Notes: generated from the letters alone by a model not told the origin. A stretch of 64,000 nt of DNA from Neurospora tetraspora (GCF_033439725.1 NW_026944385.1:2637001-2701000); one strand, 5' to 3'; numbered from the stretch's first letter, positions 45,100-58,219 are shown. A program made the numbers and translations.

Positions 45100-47200
45100 A
45101 ATTTCCCTACTCATTAACTAGAACTACGGCCGGGGCGGCTAAAACCTCCTATCCGTTCTCATAAACCAAATAACGGTCAACAATAGCAGCAACACAATCG
45201 CAACGCTCGCAATCGAAACGTTCCTTCTCGAAGCAATCGCATTTAATATAACCCTTCTCTTTACAAAAAAAGCATCTACCCTTATTAAATAACCGAATAA
45301 TTTCTTTATAACGGTCGCCACCTTAACGAGCGGCGCCTCTGCCTCCCCCTCCTCCAACGGATTTAGGAGCGGAACTAGATCCGGATCCAGAATTAAAACT
45401 TAAACCTTTATTACCGCCGCCGGAATTATTATTCTTACCCGACTTAAAAGCAACTTTATTCTCGTCGGCAATAGTTTTTAATATTTATGTAAAACCGGAG
45501 TAGTCTATACAATACAACTCGAAGGAAATAGATAAACCGCAATACTTCGCGCCCATCTATTTCTTATACTCAATTAGAAGGCGTTAAAATAATTTACGCT
45601 TCCATTCGGTCTTAAGACGTTAATATTCGTTAACTATCCGAATAAATTTATTCTTGAAGAAATCGAAATTATTATTATCTATTATCTTTAGTTTAATAAA
45701 ATTCTAGAGCGTATTCTCTTCCTAATTAGGGTCGTAGTATTAATGCTACAAATAGGTTATTAAGCCAAAGTAAATTTTAATTTAATCCGAATAAATTTCG
45801 CGCAAATACAATATTAAATTACAATAGGCGTAGCTAACTAAACGACTCGTAACATATAAAAACTTATCGTAGTCGGTTAAATAGTAATCAACGTTAATCT
45901 CAAACTTATCTTAAATCAAATTGTACCAAGCCTCGAAAAAGATATCGTCTTCTTTATCCTAATTATAATATTTAATAAGGTCGGCTTACTTAATATTACG
46001 GTAGCGGGAACTAAAACGCTCTCCGTTATTAAAGTTAATTTCGGGGGGTAAAATCGAAAAACCGATAGAAGCCCTAAAAAATACCTCGCTAACATCCTTC
46101 TTAATACTAGAAAGTACTATCTCCTTAGCCTTTCCCTTATTCTTATTCTTAATTACTCTTTTACTAATATTCAAACTAGTAATAAAATCCTTTAATCCTT
46201 CGATAGTATCCTCCTTCTTAATAAAAGAATCCTTTAATTATTATACTATAATAGGGTTAATAGCGGGCGTACTATACTAGTCGGCTAAAGTAGGAACCCA
46301 ACCGTAAATAATTTTAAATTTAATATTTCAATAAGAAACGAGGCGATAAAGCTCTAATACCTACTCTTTCTACGCTATATTCATAATAATTGATAGCTTA
46401 AACTCTTAGAATATAATTTAGGGATTTCTGTAACATAATTTAGTAAACTTCTCCTCAATTAAGTAGCTAGAGAACGGAAGGTTCGAAGGGAGCAATATTT
46501 AGAAGGGAACGCTAAGGACGGAATTACAAATAAATAATTCGGCGAATTTTTCTATCTTCTATTTCAAATTATTAATAGCCTCATATCTAATTAAACGGGC
46601 GTCGAAGGTCTTCGTATTTTTAACTACTATAATAATATACCGGTCGAATAAATCGAAAAACAATTCAGGCTCCTTATCGCCCTCTCCCGTATTAGTAATT
46701 ACATCGGCTAATACCTCGTCGGGCAATTTCAATTAATAATATATATAATATAAAGATTCCTTATAAAAGATCGTAAATTTACCGCAAGAACGTTCCTTAT
46801 CTAAGCAAAAGCCGTTATAGCGCTCCTTATTAAAACGTACGGCCTTACGCGCATTATCCTTAATAATAAAATCAATAATTTAGCGCTTAAGAATAAGTTT
46901 CTTATTCTCATCGTTAATAATAACCTTCTTCTTAGGCTTCACTTTTACAACCGTATCCTCCTCTTACTAAAGGTCGGGATTTAGAGAACCAGAGCCTCCT
47001 TCTCCATCGCCATCTCCGCCCTCCTCTTCCAAGAAAATATTATTACAATTGTCGTCGTTATTAAAAACTTCCTCGTAACAATTATTATTATAATTCTTAA
47101 TTTACTCGGTACCTTCACAACTACCGGCGCTATTACGTATTTAGCGTAGTAGTATTATCGTATTATTGTAATTACTCGGTTCTTTAAATTCTTACAATAA
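45100..47200 (-). pseudogene. Gypsy-3 gag with zinc knuckle, broken
   Basis: The minus-strand frames read as a gag with Glu/Asp-rich N-terminal stretches and a Gly/Ser-rich linker. A knuckle-like CFFCKEKGYIKCDC follows at about 45,230-45,275, where the expected His is Tyr. The 62-codon open piece at 45986-46174 is part of it. Confidence 0.7.
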
Positions 47201-47642
47201 ATTGTTCTGATTTCGTATTCGGTTTGGGATTTAACCTTCCCAAGTAATTATTAAATTAATCTAAAATAATGCAAGGGCACAATATAGGTAAGTGGAAGGC
47301 AAAGCTAAAATTCCATCTATAATTGAAGATTTCAGATAGGGAAAAGGAAAAGAGGAAGAGAATTAGGTATAAGCGTGCAAACCCAAATAAATACCCTAGT
47401 CGCACAAGCGATAGCGGGACCCATATGCGGGTCGCTATTAGCCAATCTCTTCACTCGCATCCCCTTCACCTACAAAACAAACCCTACACGTACCAGGATC
47501 CACCCTACAACCAATCTTAGCATGGCCAATTGAATGGCTTGCATCCCCTGGACCGTACTATACCTAGAATCCTTCATGTACCTCATTCCAGCAGCCACCT
47601 CATACATGGCACCCAGACCCAGTCTCCCAGCGCCGTCACAAC

Positions 47643-49663
47643 GGGCTAGTTACAGATAATTCTTCGTATTACATTAATTAATACGGAGAACAAATAAATA
47701 TATTAATTAAAATGTATACAATTTCTAATCTAACTTTAATTTTTTATAATTATTAATAAGAATTAAAATTAATCCGTCTAATATATTAACGTTAAGTTAC
47801 ACAATCCGGTTTTTAATTATAAGTAGCTATATATAATTATAAATAGGGTTATTATATTAGAAAACGTTTTTATACTTTTATATAGTACTAAAAGCGAGGA
47901 ATATAAGCGTTTACGTAATATAATTTAACTAGAAATATTAATTTGAAAGTTTCTATATATTATTTTCTATCTTTTCTACCTTCTATACTCTATATTAATC
48001 TTTTTACCTTATATTTTTTCTTACTTTATACCCAATCTTATACCCCTTCTTATTATTACCTACATATATACCTTTATATTTTTAATCGATTATTCAAATG
48101 TATTATTATAATTATAAATTATTACAAAGTAAATAAGCAAAATTTTTTATTAAAGTAAAAACCCCCGGCTAATTATATAATAGATTAAATACCTTTAATA
48201 TTAAACATAAACTTCCTATATATATACTATAAATTGCTTACTTATATAAAAAAGCCTTCTAAATAATCGAATATATAGCCTTTAGTAACGCTAATAATTA
48301 CATTTCTCCTCCGTAGTAATCCTATATACTATAGCCGTAGCGGAAAACTAATTTACTATACAGTTAAATTCAATAACAGATATATTAAGGATTGGAAAGA
48401 TATTATTTAAAAGGGCGACCAGACCGTACGAAATCGGGGGGGGGGGGCGGCGGCGGCAAACGTAATCAAGAAATCCCCGTAAAGGGAATTACTATAAGAA
48501 AAATATATATTAATTTTGATTATATATAAGGGAAAAGATAAATATTATACGCAAGCTACTATAATTATATCCTAAATATAATCAAGGTAGACCTATTTAT
48601 ATATACGAGCTTTTTTTATAACGCTAGGTAATTCTATGGTTTTTATGGTACATTTAGTACAGCGGGTAAATTATATAAATATAAATAGTATATAACTATC
48701 GTTATTTATAGTATTATAATTAGGGTAATTGTTACCTTTCGTATTAATATAATAATTATTATAGTCATTTCTTACAATACTAGGTAGTGAATAATAATAT
48801 TTAAAAATACTACAGTTAGCGTAAATACCGTAGTCCGACTCCTCTCCGATTACCGAAAGTAATTATATTTCTATACGTATACTACGTAAACCGCCGGTCT
48901 CCTTAACCTAAATATTAGAAATATAGTCTTCAAATTCGAGGCTACATTAAGGCTATATATTTATTATTTAATAAAAAGTAAAGAACGTAAATAAAAATGA
49001 TTAATAAAATAATTTACGGTTATACTAATTAACTTTTCATAAATATTAAAAACGTTTATACCTCCGTATTTAATACTAAACTAATTAAAGAAATTACTTC
49101 TATCGATAATAATTTCACTTATTTTTATAAGCTTCAATGCCTCTACGCGCTCGAACGCCTCGCGTATATAGTATTTAATATTATAGACAAGGTATTAAAC
49201 AGAGTCCTAAACAATCTATTCAACATTTTCCTATTCGGGCTGCTGGGGCTCGGGCTATTTTTCGGCCTTCTTAACCTTGCTTCTAATAGTGGCGGGGGCT
49301 ATAATTATAAAGTGAAATATAATTAAAAATAATATTAATATATGAAGAAAAATAAACGCGCGTATATAGAAGGTACTTACTTATTTAATCGTTAATAGAC
49401 ACGTACTTAATTACTAAGGTAAGGGCAACGAACGGGGGTGGAACGGGGGCGGAAGGACTAGGAAGGTGGTGGTTGCGGTAAGAAAGGGAAGGTTTCGAAA
49501 GCGGGTCAAATTTTTTTACTAAATTCGTTTGTATCAGGGGTAGGTGCACGGACTCTTTATACGGACTACCCTAGAACCCAGCTCTACACGGGCCACAACC
49601 TTGGATCCAGCCTTATACCCTCAGGGAAGGGTTGAGGACAGCTTGCTGGCCTCCCCGAACACT
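47643..49663. other. AT-rich repeat remnants, unassigned
   Basis: RIP-degraded sequence with no open frame above 71 codons. It contains a poly-G/GGC run at about 48,436-48,456. From about 49,500 to 49,663 composition returns to normal, suggesting an unmutated insert or genomic remnant. I recognise no protein domain. Confidence 0.5.
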
Positions 49664-50090
49664 TATCACGGGGCGAGAGGGCACCGTTGGGGGTAGGGTA
49701 AGATATACGTGATTATACGAGGGAGAGAAAGGGAAGTGTGCGTGGAGGACTGGCTATATGGGCGGGAGCCCAGCAAGCCAATCCGTACACGCGTACGTGA
49801 GGCTGTACGTAATTGGGATATGTGACTAATACGTGAGTATATAGCTCTAGGCTACAGTACTAGCTCTAGCATAGCGTATGTATAATTAGTATAGTATAAC
49901 TGTATTATAGGCTAGCTGTTGGAAGTCCGTGCCCTGGGCCGCCCATTCACTGGCCTCGCCCATTCACCGGCACTCCCTTCCAGGTATTTAGGCTGCCCTA
50001 GTTTCCGTTTCTCCTCTTCCATTAGACAACAACAATCAAGCCCTTTTTCGTTGTCGCCTTTTCCAGCCCACCGATACTAGTCTTGTAATA
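49664..50090 (-). repeat. Gypsy-4 3' LTR, minus strand, interrupted
   Basis: This is the reverse complement of a Gypsy-2-type LTR: it begins TATCACGGGGCGAG (against the end of Gypsy-2 LTRs) and ends TTGTAATA. A 160-bp LTR-like repeat with its 5-bp duplication interrupts it at 49917. The next bases, TTATCCCCTTTTAAAAG, are on the minus strand a polypurine tract like that of Gypsy-2. Confidence 0.8.
49917..50076. repeat. short LTR-like repeat, copy 2
   Basis: A 160-bp copy of the TGTTGGAAGTCC repeat is flanked by CTAGC (49912-49916) and CTAGT (50077-50081), a target duplication with one C-to-T change. It contains a 17-bp internal duplication absent from copy 1. Confidence 0.82.
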
Positions 50091-52569
50091 TTATCCCCTT
50101 TTAAAAGAAGCTCGTAGAGCTAAAAAGATCTATATATATAAAATAATACTTTTATTACTTTAATAATTCTAATTGAGCCCTCTCCTCTATCGTTGATTCC
50201 TTTAGTAGTGTGCCAGGGTCGACTTCCAAACCCTCCTCGTCGTAATTTATAAAGTAAGCTCTTAATATATACTTGGACTAAATATCTATTAGTCTCTTTA
50301 AAATCTTCGCGAAGGCTACCTCTAAACTTTTAATTTTATATTTACCCAAGGAACCGTCGAGTAGGCGTAATATTAGTATAATTACGGCGGCGGTAATCTC
50401 TCGTTAAATAAAGCGGGCGGAGCGCCGCTACGGAGGCTTTAGAGGGGCTAGTGCCGGTATTAGCGCTAAATTATTTTGAATAACGGCCGGAGTTTAAAAT
50501 ATTAATATATCCCGGATATCCGAGGGTATAAGTAAATCGGGGGATTCGTTGTAGAAGCGTTAGAATATCTCTTCGTAGTCGATAATATAGTCCTTGGGCT
50601 CTTAGGTCGGTTAGTTATTACTTTTCTACTTAATATAATAATATTAATAACAATTGCCGCCGAACTAGGTATAATTAATATTTTTTTCGAAATCCTATTC
50701 CTCCTATTCCTTATAATTGTTTGTTTTAATGATAATCCGGCCGTTATTTGCCTTTACGTTTAACGATATATTTTAGCTAGGAAGACTTTTACCGATTTAT
50801 AGTTATATTATAGATATATAGAATACCGGTGAGCACTTTATATTCGTCGGGAGTACGAAATATACTATATAATTTTTAGTATACGTAACGCGGAAGGGGC
50901 CCTCTTGTCGAAGGTAGAGCTTTAGGTATAAGCGGCCATTAACGAAATTCGTTATATTTAGTAAGACTATATCGCTAGGGCAGTACTTAGAGGAATCGAC
51001 GTATTTTTTATTAGCGTTATCTTCGTACTATTCTTAGGTACAGCAAATCTACTAGACTACAAAGTGCTAAATTTTCTAAAAGCGGTCCGCTAATTTAAAG
51101 ATTTTATAGTATTCCTTTATTTAGGCCGGTAATAAATCTAGGGGTAGCGGTATACGAGGTTCGGTACCTATCCGTAGGTAGTAACTGTAATTAGCGAAGA
51201 AAGGGAATATACCCGTTAATAAGGATATTGCGTTATTACTAGCGAACTCCACAATCGGTAGCTACTTTACTTAATCCGTTTATACTTAATTAATATAAAA
51301 TCGTAAGGATTATTTTATTTTTACATTAATTCTTTCGGTTTGGGTATTAGTTTGGGGGTAGAAAGCCGACGTTAATTTATAAATAATAAATAGTCTTTCA
51401 TAAAAGGTAGATTAGAAACGCGATATAAATTAAGTACTTCTATCGGATAGGACGGTATTTAGTAGGCCGTAGATCGAGTAAATATAGTCTCTAAAGCGGT
51501 CTACAAACTCTTTTACCTTTAGGGTTACAATCGGAATATAATATTGTATTTTAATTAAATAGTCGACAACGACGGCGATATATTTAAAGGTTTGGCTGAT
51601 GTAGGTACTTTCTAATAGTGGAATAACGTAATCGATTATAACGTCCTTCTATACCGTCAGAAATACAATTACGGGTTTAAAATAATTAGCGGTGCTTTAT
51701 TTTACCGATTTAATCTTTGTATAAGGAAAATAACCCTTATAGAAAATCTTTACATTATTATATATACCCTCTTAATAGAATTCGTATTATAGAAATTCGT
51801 AAGTAGCGTCGCGGTTAAGGTAGCCCGCGCTTAGGGAATTATATTAACAATTAATTAATTAAAATTGGAGTTCCTTATCGTAAGGGTCGATAATAACTCT
51901 ATCCCGCTATTTCGCAATACTATTAACAACGTAATATTTAAAGAAGGTTTGATAAAAATTTTTTTAATTAGTAGCTACTAACACTTTACTTCGTCCGTTA
52001 AATAAGAGACTAATTCTTGTAAGAAAACGGAGGTTCTATAATTCGTTCGAATTAAATCGTCCGTCGATTTATTATCGAAGTCGTTTATATTTAGTAAACA
52101 AAGGCAGAAATTAGCCGCAGAGTCTTCGAAATAATTATCTTCGAATTATAAGGGGTTTAATAAAGCCTTCTTGCGGGCTACTAAGTAGTCGTCCTCAACG
52201 CCCGCGGGCTAATCGTTAAGTTTGCGGCTTAAAATATTAGGGCGGAAATTCTTCAAACCCGGAGTATACTTAATTAAGAAGTTAAATTATAATAGCAATT
52301 AAGACTATTATATATAGCGCTAAGTTAATTGCTTATTAGTTATAAAGGTTTATAAATTCTTATAATCTATTGAACTATCGAACGGTTACTAGGTTCCCTC
52401 GAATTTTAGCCTCTACTTCTCTAGAGCTTTAATAATAGCTAACAATTCCTTATTATATATATTATAATTATATTCTTGGGAAGTATATTTAGTTAAGAAG
52501 TAGGCGACGGGGTAAAAGACGTCGTCGTCGTCGTACGGCAAGTTATAAGCTCTCTCAATCCTTCCTTAT
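50091..52569 (-). pseudogene. Gypsy-4 RNase H and integrase, broken
   Basis: On the minus strand the RNase H block FYPVAYF...KELLAIIKALE is readable at about 52,520-52,400. Integrase follows, with the late block LPIVEFASNNAISLLTGIFPFFANY near 51,270-51,190 and a chromodomain-like end. The upstream reverse transcriptase is missing because another element starts at 52570. I could not find it on the other side. Confidence 0.75.
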
Positions 52570-52834
52570 TGTAACGGGTCTGAACGAGTTGAGCACAGCG
52601 AGCAGTCGTGTAAGGTTGAAATGCTATATTTGACAAGGAAAGCAGGAAAGGAAGATTGTACCAGAAGGGTGCAGTTGAGACAAGGTTTTAAGGTGCGGCG
52701 CACGGGCCAGGCAGGCCAGGCAGTCGGGTAGGTCCAGCCAACTAGAGGGGGTGTATTGGCCTTAGCGCCGGCCAGCTGCATGCCATTGGCTTGGCAATAG
52801 CCAAGCTTAACGCTTGGGCTCTAGCCCCATGACA
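52570..52834 (-). repeat. 3' LTR of TGTAACGGG element
   Basis: 265 bp, lightly mutated. On the plus strand it starts TGTAACGGGTC and ends CATGACA, followed by the polypurine tract. Confidence 0.87.
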
Positions 52835-54123
52835 TTATCCCCCTGCTCCCCCTTGGAGAGCACGGCCCACCGCACTAGGCATCGCGGCCTACCCTATAAA
52901 ATACATCGCAGCTAAATATTCGAAAACGACCAAAATCCAGTACAACCGCACCTAACCAAATGCCCATCCATCTAAACGGGGAAATCTAACAATACTAGAA
53001 AAGTATCTACATTAAGCCCCCAAATAAACGCTGTATAACTACCTGCTTATTACCCGAGTCGGTAACAAGCGTGCTTACTGTTACCCTTATAGAGTTATAC
53101 CCAAAGGCTACGGGTACTAAGATTAAATTAGCGAATATATTTAGACCTTACCCGTCCGAGAAACGCTCTATAGAAATAAAATCCATATCCGCGACAGAAT
53201 GTAATTAAGGTTATTACATAATATTTCGTATCGTTCTACTTCTCTTGCTAATAGCAGTTACTAACTACTACGTTATTTACTATATAGTGATTATAAACCA
53301 TCGCTATAATTCCCTCGCTAGGGAACGACCTGAGTAATTTTTATACCTATAAAATATAATGTTTATTCCCTTTAACGGTTGCGTTTCGAGTAGATATTGG
53401 CCCTTATAAATCGGCCATACGATAAAAGGTATAGTTAGGGACTTATTTAGCTAACTATAAGACGATGAACTAGTATCCCTTATAAAGACTTCGCCCTCTT
53501 AATTATTAGAGGCTCCTCCTTTTAAACCCCTAATCAACACTCTCCTACCTATAATATTATTAAAGTATCTCAATCTACTAATAAAATTTCTACTTAATCT
53601 AAGAACTCCTCTCCTCAGTCGTCGTTATCGTAACCGTTGAAACCCCCACCGGATTATACCCGAACGTTATTTATCCTCGTCTTTTACTTATACTATTTAA
53701 ACTAGTAAGGACCACTCCTACAATTCGTACACTTACCCTCCTTCTTCCACCTATTCTTCTACTTCTAAAACGGCAATATCTTTAACGAAACTACCGAAAT
53801 ATTAATAGAAATATCTATAGAATTACTAGCGTTATTATTAACCGGGCTACTACCGTATCTCTATAAAGGGTGAAACAAGGAGGAGGCAATAACTAAAAGG
53901 AAATTATTACTATCAAAGGTACGCAAATACTTAAATAATAGCATATATTACTTAAACACGTCAGTTCAGTCTAAAAATATTATTTCCATTTATAATTCAA
54001 AATAATAGTAATCTAACTAACTTTAATAATATCTAACTACGAATCGGCTCGAGCACAATATAATACCTCTTCAAAGGGAACAATAAAGGTCGCTATCGAC
54101 TCCTTAAACTTCTATTTAAATTA
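52835..54123 (-). pseudogene. gag-like frame of TGTAACGGG element
   Basis: The minus-strand translation gives a degraded gag with a partial knuckle (GKCTNCRSGPY, about 53,720-53,740). A conserved-looking stretch follows (PIYKGQYLLETQPLKG, about 53,370-53,420). Stops are of the RIP type. The N-terminal part lies beyond the MULEs at 61,163-61,420. Confidence 0.6.
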
Positions 54124-54713
54124 GGCATTTGCTCCGGCGGCCCCAGCCTTTGGCTACAGAGGCCCCAACCCTTATAGAGGCCCTGATCGGGTTAGGGTTT
54201 AACGTGCACATAGTTTTTTAAAGCGGTTTAATTTAACCAGATAGTAATTGTACAATAGCCTTCCCGTGTAAAATAATACCAAGCCCAGTCAACTAGTAGA
54301 CCCTATATATACGACCCCCATCTTTAGACAGTTATTTTCAACCTTTATAATCTTCTTTCAATTCTCTCTTTACAACTAGACTACCTTTTTTTACTAGAAT
54401 AGGCTAGAATCGACCGTACGTACGTAAATATTAATCGTATTAATTACTAGAATCGTTTGCTAATTTTCCTAAAGCCTCAAAACGCTACGCGCATTGCGTA
54501 TAAGACTCTAGCCAAAATACCGCCGTAGGATCTAAATACGCCTATCGACCTTACCCACGAAGATATTAACAGCGACGACAATAATTTCACGGGTAACCAA
54601 CCAATTCTTAATTAAGCCAATCAAGCTAGTTAAATCGATGAGGAGTAGGAAGGTTTCTCTAATAACGATACTTTCGTCAATTCTCCCAACGACTCTCCTA
54701 GCGACTCTCCTAC

Positions 54714-54899
54714 AGCGTCACCTTGGGCCTTCTTCGCGATGGCCAATTTGAAAAGGCTCTAGATTTGCTGGATGAACTGGTGTACAGCGACCAATGGGTG
54801 CCTGCATGGATATACTTCCAGATCGGCGCCGAGGACCCCGCCGCCGTCCACGCTGGCGACTCCCTCCCCGCTGAGGAGAAGGCCCGCTGGGACAAGTAG
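54714..54899 (+). pseudogene. captured host gene fragment in MULE-A
   Basis: A GC-rich, unmutated 62-codon frame is inserted in the N-terminal coding part of MULE-A. It reads from AGC at 54714 (SVTLGLLRDGQFEKALDLLD...) to a TAG at 54897. The first half resembles a helix pair of fungal pentatricopeptide-type mitochondrial proteins. The second half, with GAEDPAAVHAGDSLPAEEKA, looks like part of a different protein. The frame is not the one used by the transposase. MULE-1 and MULE-3 lack it at the homologous place. Confidence 0.65.
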
Positions 54900-54949
54900 A
54901 AGTAGGTTAGTATTAAGGAAGTAGGAGATAATAAGATATTCGATTCGAT

Positions 54950-55200
54950 GTGGGTATATATTTATAAGTTCGATTAAACGGGGACAGGAGAATATGGACT
55001 TACTTCATGTTGGGAAGTTCCTTGAGTTGATTAAGGTGCTTGCCTCGAGAGTCGCGCATCTTCGGCATGGGATTCCCCTACCCTTCCCTCGGTCTCCATA
55101 TCCTCCATATTTAGGTGAGAGTCCTGATTCAGAACAGAGTACCGTGCTACCGGCCCGGAGACACCTGTGCACTACAGTAAATACCTCTAATACCCCATGG
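54950..55200. other. second unmutated segment in MULE-A
   Basis: Normal-composition sequence continues to about 55,200. On the minus strand a frame from ATG at about 55,066 (MPKMRDSRGKHLNQLKELPN) runs directly to a GTAAGT donor-like sequence near 55,000. It could be a captured exon. There is no recognisable domain, and the exact borders are uncertain. Confidence 0.4.
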
Positions 55201-57394
55201 AACAGATATAATTATCAATCTACCCACTAATGCTATACCTCCCTACGTATCGATTTAAAACTTTTATAAAGCGGTTAATAAGTAGGCAAAGTACTATAGT
55301 TTTACGGTTAATCGTAAAGACGGGCGCGGTATAAAACTTAGAGTCCTAGCTAACGAATATATATAATACTACCTCTTCTATAACCCGTTTAATCAATTGT
55401 GGAAATTAAAGGCAACGGTTCGAAAGATAGTATTATAGAAATGCGGTTATAATTACTATAGAAGGCTATTGTAAAGAAGGATTTAGAAGACGGACTCTAA
55501 TATTTTTATTTATACTATAATTCTAATTACCGAGAACACAACTATATACGGTTATACTACCCTTCTACCTACCTTCAATATTGCAAATTAAAGCCCGACG
55601 TACTTAAGATTATCGAAGAGAATTTTAAAATAAATACTATACGAACTCGTAAAATTACTACTATTGTACGGAATAAGTACCCAGATATAGTATATATAAA
55701 GAAAGATATTTATAATGCGCGCGCTCATTTTCGCCGGCGTAACCTTAATGGTTATACCCCTACTAGTACCCTCCTTAAAGTATTTAACGATAATGATATC
55801 GATTATATTAAGAAGATAGATCTAAACGACGAGATAAGGTTACTTGGTATTGTATTTATATTCCTACGCTGTCTTTATATAGCTTATGGTTCCCTAACGT
55901 TATAATCGTCGATAATATATATAATATTAATCGTTTTAATTACCCCTTCTACTAAGTTTCAAGTATTATTAATATTAGTTCTATCTTCAACTATATTTTT
56001 AGTATTATTAACGACGAGAAGTAAGAAGCCTTCGATTTCCTTATTAATACTATTAAGGAATTAAAATTACGATATAATCTCCCTAAACCGACTATTATTA
56101 TTACCGATAAATGTAAGGAAATAAAGCAATCGCTAGTAAAGAATTTTCCTTATACCCAATAATAATTCTGTTTATTCTATATTATTAAGAACCTCTTATA
56201 TAATATTAAATTAAAGTAGAAGAAGTCAAAGAAGGTTAAAGACGATAATAACGAAGGCGAGGATGGCGATTCTAGCGACAATTCCGATAATGAGGAAGGT
56301 ATTAATAAATAGGCAATTCCTATCTACTTTAATAACGACGATTATAGTTTCTATACCTCTATACGTAATAGTTTAACCCCTACCGATACTACAAATACTA
56401 ACGATCCCTATAGTATTGTAAAGTAATTCAAACTCATAATATATGCCTATATAGAAAGCGAATTCTTTATTGCTTAGGAAGATTTGAACAAGCGGTTTAT
56501 AACCTAAAAATTAATTCTTCGTTATATTTAGAAGAATTAGCTCCCTATTAAAAATTAATGGGTATATTACTATATTGAGCAATATAGAAATTTTGGTATT
56601 AGAGTTACCTCCTTAATTAAATTAAGTAATTTTGACGTTAGAAGCTACCTCCTTAACGGTAATAATAATATTTATAAATTGGTTGCCGCCGTTATTGAAA
56701 TGGCTAATAAATAAAAGTTTACTTTGGTCGAAAAATTAGTAAAGAGTTAGACCCGCTAGAGATACGAATTTATTGCCCGCCCTTACTTAGGTAACTTGCT
56801 AATGCAAATTACGTATATTATATTAGAGATAATTAATTGTAAATATCTTTAAGTAAAGAGGAGCCGGCCAATAAATTAATAACCGAACCCTCCTCCCCTC
56901 CGCACCCAAATTTCAATGCTTGGCACGTTATTTTGATATAAAATAGCATTTACATAGTAAACTCTAGAGTGTTACGTAAACATGAAAAATCACAGCGATG
57001 CCCAATAACATAGTTTTGTATAGGGATTTCTATAGTATATAATATTTTACACATAGGATAGTTCTATAGTATTCATTTATACTACGAAAGACTATGGTAC
57101 TAAACTAAATACTTGGTATAGTGTTTTAAATTCTACCTCTAGTATAATTGATTAGGTTTACTTATACGATTATTTCGTATAATTTTAGGGGTTAATAAAA
57201 TTTAAGAGTCAACTACCCTACCTCTCTTACGTTTAACCGCTTGTTTAATAGGGGAGTTTAATTTTAATATAGCTATTTAAATAGAGTTTACTTCTAATTT
57301 TAGAGACGAAAACTCTAGTACAATTATTTCAATACAATTTAGTATTAGTTTTAGAGAGGACTACTATTACTTTAGCTACTCTAGAAACGAACCG

Positions 57395-57600
57395 AAATTG
57401 TATATTAGTTTTAGTTTTAGCTTTGGTTTTGGTTCTGGTTCTAGTTCTAGCTCTAGAGAGGGCTTTGTAGAGGGCAAGAATTCTAGTTATAGTTCCAATT
57501 CTAGAGAGGGCTCTAGAGAAATCTACTTTAAAGAGAGTTTTAAAGGCGGGAATTTTAAAGGTAGGAGTTTTAGAAGTGGGAGCTCTAGAGGTTCTAATAT
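57395..57600. repeat. CTAGTTCT-type low-complexity repeat
   Basis: Tandem degenerate units of GTTCTAG/TTTTAG/CTCTAGAG correspond to the repetitive C-terminal tail of the MULE-1 transposase (31,638-31,950) in the opposite orientation. The plus-strand open frame of Ser/Phe/Gly repeats here is a shadow of that tail. Confidence 0.7.
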
Positions 57601-57719
57601 AGTTATTTAAATATAATTTAGTATTAGTTCTAGAAATGAAAGGCCAAGCTTCTAGTCGCTTCCCGATGTTGCTTCCGATTTGCTATTATAGTTTGAAATA
57701 TTAGAATTAATTGGCTTCC

Positions 57720-58113
57720 TGTGACGAACGGCAGTCTTGATCTGCCTAAGTGAGATAGCTGAAGGTAAAGACTATCAAGTGCAGTTCGGTGAAGCCAAAA
57801 GGTTCACAACAAGTATCGCGTACGAGTTTCTGATGACGATGGTCTATTGACTACTGTCAAACTATCTGACAATCTGAGTTCTCCAGTCGTCCCTTTATAT
57901 CCCACATGTCTGTCGTGGTGTATCCTGTTCTCTGGTACTCGCTGGCTCATCCTGAATTCCTGCTCACTTTGAGTTCTTGCTCACTCGTGAGCGCCCTTGG
58001 TTGACGTGCGCCCTCTGGTCCAATCCCCGTTTGGGGTTACACTGCCTTGTCTTGGCATGACTGTTGTGTCCCGATGGCTTGGTCGGCCCGTGTACTCGCT
58101 TAAGTTCGTGACA
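57720..58113. repeat. solo LTR, TGTGACGAACGG family, unmutated
   Basis: A 394-bp sequence with TGTGACGAAC...GTTCGTGACA termini is flanked by identical CTTCC (57715-57719, 58114-58118). Base composition is normal and CpA is frequent, so it entered MULE-B after that copy was mutated, or escaped RIP as a short single copy. Confidence 0.93.
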
Positions 58114-58219
58114 CTTCCGTACGCGCTTGTATTTAGTACAATTGGGCGTAAGTTCGATAATATTATTATTATCGCTCTCCTAATAAAATAATTTACGTTG
58201 TATATTCGGCTATAAGCGT

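Larger units (their letters stand above)
42815..47642 (-). mobile_element. Gypsy-3 fragment, minus strand
   Basis: Reading from right to left: a possible LTR or leader (about 47,260-47,642, little mutated, tip TGTGACGGCG on the minus strand), gag (47,200-45,150), a zinc-knuckle region, protease, and reverse transcriptase (44,000-42,900). The 3' part is missing at 42815. The LTR assignment is uncertain because no second copy is seen. Confidence 0.7.
54124..56870 (+). mobile_element. MULE-A, Mutator-like element, 3' end lost
   Basis: The left end starts GGCATTTGCTCCGGCGG with GCCCCA-like repeats at offsets 17, 39 and 57, then the usual subterminal GGGTTAGGGTTTAACGTGC. The transposase runs from about 54,520 to 56,850, with TRKITTIVRNKYP (about 55,650), the core DNIYNINRF (55,905-55,935) and a CKEIKQSL block (56,110). 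At 54,714 foreign GC-rich sequence is inserted. The right inverted end is absent, since the sequence changes to MULE-B at about 56,870-56,900. Confidence 0.82.

Noticed and set aside
52566-52781. Minus-strand 71-codon frame repeated near 61,643 on the other strand
   Set aside because: Lies inside an LTR; open because the LTR is little mutated, not because it is coding.
52570-52834. Solo LTR interpretation of the copy at 52570
   Set aside because: Its own flanks do not match, a polypurine tract adjoins it, and the outer flanks pair with those of 61592-61856.
57398-57610. Ser/Gly/Phe-rich plus-strand frame that looks like a secreted repeat protein
   Set aside because: It is the complement of the repetitive transposase tail in MULE-B.
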